From the NCBI GenBank assembly GCA_026419785.1, contig JAODTK010004320.1:165375-229374 (forward strand): DNA of 64,000 nucleotides. Reading direction: 5' to 3'. The first letter of the stretch is position 1; the number at the start of each line of letters is the position of its first letter. Source of the stretch: Sclerodactyla briareus (Eukaryota; Echinodermata; Holothuroidea; Dendrochirotida; Sclerodactylidae). This document shows positions 1 to 11,391 of the stretch, one piece after another. The position numbers and the translations under genes are program-made. Under the pieces are notes generated by a model. It did not search any database, was not told the DNA's origin, and saw only the letters and a program-made list of their open reading frames with translations.

Positions 1-603
1 GGAAGGCTATGGCAACTGTAGCACAACTAATTTATGTGGCTCTGGAAAGCTAAGTATAATGTAATATATCATAGCATCAAGTCCTCTGGTCACGAAGGAC
101 AGGGATCGGTGCGAATGTAGGCAACGCAAGTTATTCCAAATCCATCAATTAGTCAATGTCATATGTATTTGCTCAGTATGCTCTTTTGACGGATCCGTTT
201 ACTTCGGGGGTTAGTGACAGTGATCAGTACAAACAAAACGATAATTTCCACAAGATGGGCTGAGAAAGGAACTTGGGCCGGATACCGGGATCGTGTCCGA
301 GAAGGCAGATGTTTGATGTTTGGAGTCGGAAGTAGGGATGTTGCGAAATATTTGCAAAATATTCGAAGATTGAAACGACTAAATAGTACAAATATTTGCA
401 AACTATTTGGAAATTGGGATGACTGAATAGTTCTCCAATTTTCAGGGAGGCCAATGAGATCATGCAACTCCGAGGATTGCCCTTGTATGTTTTTGACACT
501 GGAATTAATTCTGTTTCATACCACCTGCTCCGCTACCTGGAAGTTGGAACAATGCGCCATTCCATGATGTTACATATAGAAAGCGCTCTACTGAGCAGAC
601 TTC
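1..603. other. Unassigned unique sequence before the first tandem block
   Basis: No gene is recognisable. A short imperfect direct repeat of about 45 bases lies near 341-430, each copy carrying AAATATTTGCAAA followed by GACTRAATAG; this produces overlapping short open frames on both strands that have no protein-like composition. Confidence 0.5.
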
Positions 604-3496
604 ATGCGAAGAAAAATCCATCGAACGGTAATCACTGTTGCCAACCTATCCTGTTGTATTGTGTCCTCTAATACTGCTACTTCTCAACGAGTATCATTGG
701 CAGTATTATCTACCCCGGAAGAGGATAGTGAATGAATATCTGGGGCTGGCTTGATGTATTGTCAGAGGTTTGTTAGAGGATTTTCATAGGAAGCACAGAC
801 ACGGTCGTTCTTTTGTCTCATGGTCCGTTGATAATGCGCTGTTCCTATACAGTGATAACCAGTAGTCAGTATAGCTCGTAGCAGAACAGGCAAGATCGGG
901 GACGAAATGTATAACGAGATTGATCCACACACCCTCTTAAGTAGACAACGTGTAACAGTCGCGGTCTAATATCTGACCTGAAGAGCGCACCTCGAAGAAA
1001 GGTACTTCAGGCGAATACGTTCAAAACATTGGACACGTTAAAGGAGAATTGAAAGTCTGGAACTGTGGAAAGTGAACTAATATTGTGAAATGAAGACAAT
1101 CATGTCATGAACATCTCCCCTAAACATTTCATCTAAAAATATTTGCATAACTGTCAGGAAGTACTTTCATGAAACGACAGGACGCGGCCATTTTGATAAG
1201 TATTGTTTGGATATCACGAACCATTGTACTCGAGAGGCTTGGGTCTTTATCATAATTGTGATCAAATATTCTAGATATGTGCAAAGATTTGAACCATTTT
1301 AGTCTTAAATTTTTATTGCATTATACCCTCCAGTGATCATATATAAAATGGGTACATTGTTGTGAGAGGTCAGTGAATGATAGGTGGGAAAAAAACAAGA
1401 AATACATCCAAATGCAGATGGTAGGGGTGTGTGACATCATAATTAGATGTTCAAGGGGAAACGGCAGCCCCCGTCTCTTCGTTTTTTTAACGCTCTAACT
1501 TGGGAAGAGAATAATATTTTTGAATTGGGATTTTTTTATTGTGGAATGTTCAGACACACTGCTACCTCATATATGTAAAGATATTCACAAATTTAAATTC
1601 TCCTGAATTTTACCTGAAGAAATCTCTTCGGGTCGTTCAGTTTGTAGTCTATATCTGCCTGAGGGACGGCGTCTAGTAAGGAGACATGGATTGTACTGTC
1701 TGCGATGATGTTCCAATGGAATAGTGAGGTCATGTTGTCACTGAAGGGTAGTGTCACGAATTTGACCCCGGGTCTTTTCCTTAGCATTACCGCTGACTCA
1801 CGAGGGTAGGTTCTATTTCGTCAGTGCCGTCGCTCAGAGTAGTAATCGAGCGCTATAGTATCTCACCCCTGATCAAACTGAGGAAAAGTGAACGATGTTA
1901 GAATAATAAGGGTTTATTTTGAAAAAAAGCATCTATTGAGCGCATGTATGCAGATATCCCTATTTCACTCTCGCGGAACAGTATGAGTGTGGATAAAGAA
2001 AGACCGATACACGACTGATATCGACTTATGAATTGCAATTTCGCAAATTTGCTTTTTATATCATATTTCAATACACAACCATTCTCAATTTGGTTTTAGG
2101 CCAGATGTCTCTCTATAACCACACCCGGAAAGCGCCTGTGCCCTAGACGATCCACAGAAAGGCAACCTGATAAAATTCTCAGTGCTATTGAACCGCTTGA
2201 GCGCGCACAGCATCCGTAGAGTCGTTGGTCGGTAACGTTGTATGTCCTCTTTTTGTTGGGCCAAATATAGGGAGCATTTTTTTAAAACTGCGCATAGTCC
2301 TGATCGGAGAGCACCTCTACTTTCTTCTGTTCTCGGTTTGACCAGTCCGACTTGGCAATGGTAAAAAGTGGAATAAAAGCTAATGGGGATGTCGCCCTAC
2401 AATGTAATGGCCATGCAATCATTTATTGGCCAATACAATATAATGTACTATAATCTGAGATTATACAGATCGTCCGCCGTGGGTAAAAACCATGGAATCT
2501 ATGAAGAGGAAACCTCACATTGGACTTTATCCCAAAACGTCACATGAGTCTAAACGATAAGAGACGACAAGTCTTCTGTTCATAGGTCAAAGACCATGAC
2601 CATACCCTTGGTGGGATTCCATATATGGTATGCGGGGGTTGGTATATGTGAAACAAGGGCGATCGCTCCCAGGTCTCGCTGGTGCCCGCGATCAGTGTTG
2701 CCATATAATAGTCACCATGCAAAACAGTTCACACGGAATTTAATGTGTTGCTTTAAGATTGGGGTCTTTTTATTAGCATTAACACCCCTACTATTCCGTG
2801 ATCCCTGTCAAATTCGTAAGGACTGATTAGGGACAATGTCTACTGAAAGTGAAGAAGTACCAATATTTGTGGAAATGTGACTAATATCGCCTAAATTAGC
2901 AAATAAACACATATTCAACATTCCTCCCATTGATGCATTTGCTTTCCCTTTTTTTTCATTCACATATCTCAGGACCACACTTAATACTGGGATCAACAAC
3001 TTGAAAAACAACATTTGCATGAATGGAACATTTATACACACTGCATAACCCCAATGACTCGAGTCACTGTTATGTAACATTTTTGGGGGACTAAACTAAG
3101 GTAGACCATACAATCAAGCTTCAGAAAATCAAAGACTTTGAAATTTGGGAACCACCATGCAAAATAGACACACTGATGACCGCTGCCCTCCAGTGTCCTC
3201 CCCCCATGTGAATCAATACAATTTATATAGTGAATAATCACGCGTGGCTCTCCATTCACAAATGAGTGGTGATGAATGAAACAAATCCGACGAACTTGTG
3301 CATTTTTGCATAAATTAATGCAAATTAGATGACAAAATTAGCATAATTTGACTCTGAAATTCTAATCAATACATCTACTTCATATCCCACATCTATGTGC
3401 CAAACCAGTCACCATAGCAACTACCTACCGGTTCATCTGTATCCTTGCTAACGAGCCTGAACAATAGTTTACATAAAATTAGCTAAGTACCTTACA
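604..3496 (+). repeat. Tandem block, copy A (about 2.9 kb)
   Basis: This is the first of two head-to-tail copies; the second starts at 3497. Both begin with ATGCGAAGAAAA and end with AAAATTAGCTAAGTACCTTAC. From 604 to about 2808 the copies align through many short matches broken by one- to three-base insertions and deletions. From 2832 to 3496 I see no difference between them. Short open frames on the minus strand inside the identical part (2808-3080 and 3032-3259) recur exactly in copy B, so their conservation only reflects the duplication. No domain is recognisable in them. The noise pattern suggests unpolished long reads or a false haplotype duplication rather than evolutionary divergence. 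Confidence 0.9.
3391..3496 (+). repeat. 106-bp dispersed repeat, copy 1 (end of block A)
   Basis: Begins ATCTATGTGCCAAACC and ends AAAATTAGCTAAGTA. The same sequence closes block B at 6292-6396 and, diverged, closes the TGACCT array at 8481-8576. In all three places unrelated sequence follows at once, which suggests the terminus of a repeat family rather than random similarity. Confidence 0.75.
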
Positions 3497-6396
3497 ATGC
3501 GAAGAAAACCATCGAACGGTAATCACTGTTGCCAACCTATCCTGTTGTATTGTGTCCTCTAATACTGCTACTTCTCAACCGAGTATCATGGCAGTATTAT
3601 CTACCCCGAGAATAGGATATTGAATATACTTGCTGGCCTTAAGTATTGTCCTAGTTGGTTAGAGGATTTTCATAGGAGAACCAGACACGTCGTTCTTTTG
3701 TCTCATTGTCGTCTGATATGCGCTGTTCCTATACATTGATACCAGTAGCATATATGCATCGTAGCAGACCCAGGCAAATCGGACGAACTATTATCACGAG
3801 ATGATCACACCACCCTCTTAAAGTAGACAACGTGATAACGCCGAGGTCTCATATTCTCTGGACCTGACACCCCCTCGAAGAAAGGTAACTTCAGGGCGAA
3901 TTACAGTTCAAAACCGTGACACGTAAGGAGCAGTGAAGTCTTAATCTGGAAGTGACTATATTGTTAAATGAAAGACAATCATGTCATGAACATCTCCCTC
4001 AAATTTCATCTACAAAATAGTGCATCCTGTTTCTAGACATGTTACTAACGACTTGAATGAAAACGACAGACTCTGCCCATTTTTATAATAGTATGTGATC
4101 TCACCTAACCACTTGTACTCGAGAGCTTTGGTTCTTTATCATAATTTGTGATCAAATATTCTAAGATATGTGCCAAAGATGTGGACCCATTTTAGTCTTA
4201 AATTTTTTCCATTGCATTATACCATCCAGTGATTCCATATACAAAGTGGTACATTGTTGTGCATGTCATGTGGAATGATAGGTGGGAAACAAGAAATACA
4301 TCAAATGCCAGCTGGTAGGGGTTGTGTGACACATATTAGACTTGTTCAAGGGAAAACGGCAGCCCCCGTCCTCTTCGTTTTTAACGCATTCTACTTGGGA
4401 AGAGAATAATATTTTTGAATGGATTTTCTTGTGGAATGTTCAGGTACACACTGCTACCTCATATATGTAAGCTATTCCCAGACTTTTAATTCTCTGAATT
4501 TTACCTGAAGCAATCTCTTCGGGTCGTTCACGTTTAGTCTTATATCTGCCTCCAGTGCGGCTTAGTAAGGAGAATGGAGTGTACTCGTCTGCGAGGATGT
4601 TTTCCAATGGGAATATTCTCTGGTCATGTGTCACTGAAGGGTAGTGGTCAGAACGAATTTGAACCTCCGGCGTCTTTCGCATACCCCTGACGTCTCGAGG
4701 TTAGGTTCCTATTTTCGTCAGTGCCGTCGCTCATGAAGTAGATAATCATCCGCTTCTATTGTATCTCACGCTCCTGCATCACTGAGGAAAAGTGAACATG
4801 TTTATAATAATAAGGTTTTTTTGTTTGAAACAAGGCATCATATGACGCATGGTATCAGATATCCATATTTTTATTTCCACTCTCGCGGAACAGTAATGAT
4901 GTGGATAAAGACGATACACACTGATTATCGACTGATTGATGCAATTTCCGCAAATTTGTTTATATCATCATTATCTATCACAACCTTTTCCTCAATTTGT
5001 TAGTTATTCCCATATGTATCTCTATAACCACCCGAAAGCGACTGTCCCTAGAACTATCCCCGAAACTGGCAACCTGATAACAATTCTCCAGTGCTATTGA
5101 TTACCGCGAAGCGCGCACAGCATCCGTAGATTCGGTTGGTGGTATCGTTGTATTTCCCTCTTTTGTTGGCCAAATTCGGGAGCATTTTTTAAAACTGCGC
5201 ATAGTCTGATCGTTTGAGAGCATCTACTTTCTGTTCTCGGTTCGGACAGTCCGTTGGCAATGGTAATACAGTGAAAATAAAACTAATGATGTGATTTCGC
5301 TCATACGAATGTAATATGGCCATGCCATCTAATTTACTTACTGGCCATACATATATGACTATAAGCTGAGATATACAGATCGTAGGCCGTGGTAAAAACA
5401 TTTAATCTATTGAGAGTAAACCTCACCTTTGACTTTATCCCAAAACATCCCTTTGAGTCTAAACTATAAGATCCGACAAGTCTCTGTCTATATGTCGCCC
5501 AGACCATGAAATAACCAGTTAGGCTGGAGCATATATGGTATGCGGGTCTGGACTCATGTAACAACGCGATCGCTCCCAGTGTCTCGCCTGGTTGCGCGAT
5601 CATTGTGCCATCTAATAGTCACCATGCAAAATAGGACAGTTACCAGTAATTTAATGTGTTGCTTAAAGATTTGGTATAGCATTTACACCTACTAACCAGT
5701 GATCAATTTCAAATTCGTAAGGACTGATTATGGACAATGTCTACTGAAAGTGAAGAAGTACCAATATTTGTGGAAATGTGACTAATATCGCCTAAATTAG
5801 CAAATAAACACATATTCAACATTCCTCCCATTGATGCATTTGCTTTCCCTTTTTTTTCATTCACATATCTCAGGACCACACTTAATACTGGGATCAACAA
5901 CTTGAAAAACAACATTTGCATGAATGGAACATTTATACACACTGCATAACCCCAATGACTCGAGTCACTGTTATGTAACATTTTTGGGGGACTAAACTAA
6001 GGTAGACCATACAATCAAGCTTCAGAAAATCAAAGACTTTGAAATTTGGGAACCACCATGCAAAATAGACACACTGATGACCGCTGCCCTCCAGTGTCCT
6101 CCCCCCATGTGAATCAATACAATTTATATAGTGAATAATCACGCGTGGCTCTCCATTCACAAATGAGTGGTGATGAATGAAACAAATCCGACGAACTTGT
6201 GCATTTTTGCATAAATTAATGCAAATTAGATGACAAAATTAGCATAATTTGACTCTGAAATTCTAATCAATACATCTACTTCATATCCCACATCTATGTG
6301 CCAAACCAGTCACCATAGCAACTACCTACCGGTTCATCTGTATCCTTGCTAACGAGCCTGAACAATAGTTTACATAAAATTAGCTAAGTACCTTAC
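3497..6396 (+). repeat. Tandem block, copy B (about 2.9 kb)
   Basis: Second copy of the block at 604-3496, offset by about 2893 to 2900 bases. Its first 2.2 kb differs from copy A by dense small indels; its last 664 bases (5733-6396) are identical to 2832-3496, and a single G-to-T change lies just before that segment. It ends at 6396, where sequence changes abruptly to the lead-in of the TGACCT array. Confidence 0.9.
6292..6396 (+). repeat. 106-bp dispersed repeat, copy 2 (end of block B)
   Basis: Identical to the copy at 3391-3496. The sequence immediately after it (GGAACTAAACAACC) differs from that after copy 1, marking the end of the duplicated unit. Confidence 0.75.
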
Positions 6397-6444
6397 GGAA
6401 CTAAACAACCGCCTGGCGGTAGACCGCCACTATATCCCCCACTT

Positions 6445-8420
6445 TGCCAATAACCAGTTTCTACTTTTTTTTGTTGTTTGCCTGTTAAACCCTTAAATAC
6501 GAGCACATTTATCAAGACTCAACCTTTAACCACATGCACACCCGACAGAGGTCGATTGAGGTCAGAGGTCACAAACAGGCAGGTCAACAATTATATCACA
6601 AGGGGGGGGGTTGACCTTCCAGCCTTCACAGATATAAAATTCTCTCCGTTACATCCAGAAACAGATTTGACCCCCGAGTGACCTTGAATGCCCTTAAGAA
6701 TGGCAGTTTTTAATGAAATTGTAACTCTCCATGTGAAATACATCCACTCCTAATAAGCCATTTTGTGCATTCTGGAACACGCCCCGTGCTATTGCCGAAA
6801 AAGTATTAAAATCGTTTTTGACCCCTACGTGACCTTCAATGACCTTCAATGACAGGGGTTTTTTTAAATAAAAATTGTTACTAACTCTCCATGTGTTGCA
6901 TCCGTCCTAGCAGCTATGCCATTCCATAACACGCTATGTCTTGCAAAACGCTATTAATTAACTTGGACCCCCTTGTAACTACCAAAGTAAGTGCCGGACG
7001 AAGCGGGAGTTGGTCTCCTTTATAAAGCACACGAAGGTCTAGTCACATATCCAAAATAACCATTTTCTCTTTTTTTTTTTTGGCCCGTAACTCTCTCAAA
7101 TGAGGCACATTTATTCAGACTCACCTTTACCACTGAACCTCACGCCGACAGAGGTCAAATTGAAGTCAAGGTCCACACCATGCAGGTCAACAATTAATAT
7201 CACCAATGGTGAACCTTCCATTCCACCCTTCCACAGATATTCAATTCTCCGATATCGCCAGAAAACAGTTTTTGACCCCCTTAGTGACCTTGAATGACCT
7301 TCATGACTTACAGTTTTATGAAATTGTAAACTCGCGCATGTGATACAATCCACTCCTAGGAGCATTTTCCTTCATGATGAACCACGAACCCAGTGCTATT
7401 GCAGAAAAAGTACCAAAATCAGTTTTTGACCTCAATTGACCTTTACTGAACCTCGGATGACATGACCCTTTTATAAAAAATTTAATCCCTAATGTGTTAC
7501 ACCTTGTCCTGAAATATAAACCACATCATGAAATGTCACTGGAGTTGTTGCAGGAACACATGACTATTGCATTATATGACATAAGTGACCTTGAAATGAT
7601 CTTGATGACATGATGTGGTTTATGTAAAATGTTCTCCACCATGACCCACCCCGTCCTGAAATTTCAAACATTGCCACAATGTCAGTGTAAATTTGTCTCC
7701 AAAACTATTGTTTTTCGTCCATAGTGACCTTTAATGACCTTTTGAGTACATGCAGTTTTGTATATGATAAATGTGACTCTCGAGGAGAATCATGCAGTCT
7801 ACAACAATTTGTATCCCAAATATACTCCGAGGCTATTGCCAAAAGGTATCAAACCCAACCTTTGACCCCTCGTAACCTGAGAACCGAGTGCCCGATTGAA
7901 GCCGGGAGTTTTGTTTCGTCTATTCCAGCACACAGAGCTCTGCCATATACCAAATCCGACAAAAATTGACAATTATAATTTTCTTTGCCCTGTTAAACTC
8001 GAAAAATAAGCACATTCATTCAACTTTGACCTTTGACCTTTTGACCCTCTTTTTTCAGGGGTAGTTTGACCTGCGATTCTAAAATCCCATGACAAATCAC
8101 TACGAACATCCTCCTACTGCACCTAATTTCAAATGAAAAACTTTGACCTCTGATATCTTCACACCAAGGTCCCTGGGTCAATTTTTGGACCATTTCGATC
8201 AGAGGGTACCTTTGATATCCGAAAATGGCCACGAAACTTTGATTCGGGTCGGCCAAAAGCATGGTAAAGGTCAATTGAGGTCAAAGTCACACAGATGGAT
8301 GTCACGGATGAATCACAATGGTGCACCTCCCAACCTCGGCGACCTTTTGGTTCCCAATTTATGGGTGCCAGGAAAACCAGTTTGTTCCCCGGGGATTGAA
8401 CTTGTGAGTGACCCGTGGTA
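6445..8420 (+). repeat. Higher-order satellite of about 150-bp units with TGACCT half-sites
   Basis: Three blocks start with the same lead (T-rich run, then TGTTAAAC or a variant, then GCACATTTATTCA) near 6445, 7050 and 7955. Inside the blocks a TTTGACCCC...GTGACCTTGAATGACCTT element recurs at about 6666, 6816, 6966, 7268, 7424, 7580, 7712 and 7859, a spacing of 130-156 bases or multiples of it. The units also share CTCTCCATGTG and GTGCTATTGC(C/A)GAAAAAGTA segments. The units at 6966 and 7859 both run into a related CCGGGAGTT...CAGCACAC block terminator. The array ends at a diverged copy of the 106-bp repeat. Open frames here are by-products of the repeat. Confidence 0.85.
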
Positions 8421-8480
8421 GTGTGGTTAACGCTGAAAATCTATTAGTTCTCTCCCGTCGATATCCGGATGGGGTCCCGC

Positions 8481-8576
8481 ATCTATGTGCCAAACCCAAG
8501 TTCACCTACACCTACGTTCATCCGTAATCTTGCTCACTGAGCCTAAACATAAATTACATGAAAAATAGGCTAAGTG
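8481..8576 (+). repeat. 106-bp dispersed repeat, copy 3 (diverged)
   Basis: Shares ATCTATGTGCCAAACC, GTTCATC, GAGCCT and AATAGGCTAAGT in order with the copies at 3391-3496 and 6292-6396, with several substitutions and indels. It follows the end of the TGACCT array. Confidence 0.7.
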
Positions 8577-8727
8577 GTTCGTGGCGCGGTTACTTAATTA
8601 GTGACTTGGCGTGTACCCAATCTAATCAATCTTGTTCACGGGCCAACCCCGAGGTGGCTACCCTGAAAATTTCGTCCGCAATTGCACTTGCCGTTCGAAA
8701 GATATCCTTCGCACGAGGAAGTGTGAC

Positions 8728-8836
8728 ACCACACACACACACTGCACAGCTGCTTCGAGGGCACACCACACCGCACCCACACACACACACACACCTACAC
8801 CCAACGCACACCCACACCTACACACACCACACCCTC
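8728..8836 (+). repeat. (CA)n-rich microsatellite
   Basis: About 110 bases composed mainly of ACAC, CCACAC and CCTACAC. The open frames that cross it encode Thr/His-rich low-complexity peptides and are not genes. Confidence 0.95.
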
Positions 8837-11165
8837 GTGACCACTATCTCCTCCTTACTTTCATTCATGCGAGACTAAAATCTCTATTCAGTAACTGAGC
8901 GTGGGCTTCCTCTGATATGTCCCTTATTCAGTTTGCAAAAATATTAGTTCCCCATAGGCAAAACAATAAATGAAGGCAAACCAACACTGAATAGGCGAAA
9001 TAGCACATGTAGCCAATGCGCATAACAGATGCGTATAACGCGAATTTATTCTTGGAATAACTTTCTTTGAAAGCCAGCCCGACTATATGCATGGGCAGCC
9101 TGCAATTTTGTATGATCTCTCGCATAAACTTACGTGTTTTTCGCCTTGTGCTTGTGTAAGACACGTTCGTTTTCTAATACGTGATTGTTCACATCCAGCC
9201 CGGGCACGCTACGCATCTCAATCCTTTGGCCTGGTGCTGGGGGCGAGGAGTATAAATGGCTTTCAACAGATAACCTTTGATCAACAATTTCTGAAATGCC
9301 TCTGTATACAGAACTTGAGCCAACTTATCACTGCCCCAAACTAGGATATCTTGCATTCTTCGGGCGACAGAAGCCGAAGAACAATTTGTTCTTACGACCC
9401 CCCAAAAAAGACCTTTCGGGCGAAAGAACCCCTAGGTGGCTTTTGACTCGAATCCCTGAACACCATGTATGTAGCATTGATATCTAAGTCTGATGACTAG
9501 CTTTCCATTTCATCTAAATTGAAACGGTAGGAGGGTGAGCTCCTGCGTATTTCTCGATATGGCTCGAAAATTCCCCCTAGATAACTCAACACCCAGAAAC
9601 ACCCATACTTAGTGATCATTGTGCGTAACTGTCAGCTTCATCATGATCAATCCAAGTCAATGTCTGGTGAGCTAGAAAAAAGAGAAGGTTCGCCAACTGA
9701 AGGCGCTTGGAAAGGATTAAGCTCCAGTACATATATGCCAGTACTTCAACTGAGGATGGGACTACAAGTGTATCAGCTCGTTATAAGTATACACACAAAT
9801 AGCCCATCAAACACGGGGCAAATTATTTCGCTCTAGATTGGCATAAGCATCGACTCGTGAATTGCATTCGTGTCCATACGTACAAGTAAGCCCGGTGAGT
9901 GACATTGATCTGTAACCATCAGACCGGTTGATAAGGCTTTACATAAACATAGAAGGCCATATTATGACATAATTACCAGGATAGCCATTTTGGGGACGGC
10001 AGCTCCTAAGCTGCTGGTGTTGATCGGTTTCCCGGGAATCATTACTAATATGCCACCTGTAGCCCTCGGTTTCCCAGATATTGACTACATGGCATCACCT
10101 TCAGTTAACATTGTTTGTTTACAACACGACTCCCAACGTGGATGTATGGAGGGAACAAGTCGTACAGGTAATGCTCCAGAGATTGCCCCCATCCGCTCGA
10201 TTTGTTGTTCTCCGTGGGTAAAGAAAATGTGAAAGTAGTCCGATAACCTCACAAAAATCGAAGGAAGGGTACTTAACACCCCTCATTAAGAGAAGAAAGA
10301 TTGAGCAGTGGCCGAAAGGCACTCGTTTACAATCGTGGAGAAAATACCCTAAGAATGGTACTAGAAAAGCGAAATATCGTTGCTCTGCAGTTCTGATTAA
10401 GGTATTCAATGACGTAATAATATGGCGTCGCTATTCGAAGCGATTCAATGCACAGATTCGATTGTGAAGCGTTTCTCATGAAAAGATTGACGGGAATTGA
10501 GTAAATGAATGATGAGCAGCGAACATCATAAGCGCAAAACTAGACCGATTTACCAAGGGGGAACATGTGTGAGCAAGTTTAAAAACCAATAGGAGAAGAG
10601 TAAAAGGTTTATTGCATTAACGCGAAAAATCTTCCGGCGGCGGACGCGGCAGCGGACGCGACTGGTTAAGCGGACGATACCATCATATCACACGGAATGA
10701 GGATATATGGTATATGTTAGTGGGTAGGTGCGAGTTCTTTGGGTACAATTGTCTCGGTTGGGATTCATGTACAGCCGGGTACCATACGCGTATGTTAGTT
10801 GATTCCATGTTCCGTCCCACACATTCACAGGAGGTGTACAGTGTGTCCCAAACAAGTCCAAGCCGTATCCGTGCAGTGAGCTGGCTCCGAAAGGATATCA
10901 ACATTTATGTCGTTACTGTCAAGAAGATGAATATGTCAGCATACGTGCAGGGTCATGATGCTAAAGCCTGACTGGGACGTTTGATTGATACTTATTTGTG
11001 TGCCTTCTGAATGAGATGCTAAGTCGCTCGAAAATCTAATAGAAGACATTTCATAGACCGAACTAAAAAGCAAATGCAGAATTTTGTATGCTTGTTCAGC
11101 TTCCCATTATACTTGTGTCTTACTTTCTGTCTCTCTTGCGTTAGACGATCATCGGATAGTAGATA
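8837..11165. other. Unassigned region
   Basis: No gene or strong repeat is recognised. Points seen: a small perfect hairpin GAACAATTTGTTC near 9380, and a GC-rich GGCGGACGCGGCAGCGGACG stretch near 10636-10660 that resembles the GGACGCGG minisatellite at 56120-56240. Short open frames overlap on both strands without codon bias. Confidence 0.5.
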
Positions 11166-11168
11166 ATC

Positions 11169-11387
11169 GTGGCGGATCAATCTGAAGTTTGGTATAGGGT
11201 GAGCCACGCGGGCTCTACCTTGGTCGAAATCCCGGATGCGTGCATCACGTCCCAGGAACTCTTCCGCAGACAGAGGGACGATTCTGCCATTGTTGGTGAT
11301 TCCTGGGTATGGAAGAAGCGACGTCGCTGTTGCTGTCGCTGTGGCAGAATTGGTTGGACCTGCTGCCGACAACAACGCCATAGGTAA
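11169..11387 (+). CDS. Weak candidate coding exon, function unknown
   Basis: An open frame of 72 codons runs from ATG at 11169 to a stop at 11385-11387. The first two thirds have a globular-protein look, with mixed charged and hydrophobic residues such as SEVWYRVSHAG and LVEIPDACI. The end becomes an Arg/Cys-rich run (KKRRRCCCRCG) caused by a GCTGTTGCTGTCGCTGTGG repeat. A good splice-donor-like sequence (ATAG/GTAAGTAG) follows at 11382-11391; if used, the exon would end just before the stop. I do not recognise a family. The complementary strand also carries a 120-codon open frame (11019-11381), so a chance open frame is a real alternative. Confidence 0.2.
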   Translation: MADQSEVWYRVSHAGSTLVEIPDACITSQELFRRQRDDSAIVGDSWVWKKRRRCCCRCGRIGWTCCRQQRHR

Positions 11388-11391
11388 GTAG

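Noticed and set aside
2808..3259. Two minus-strand frames exactly conserved at 5709-6160
   Set aside because: The conservation follows from the identical 664-bp duplicated segment; no codon bias or domain is visible.
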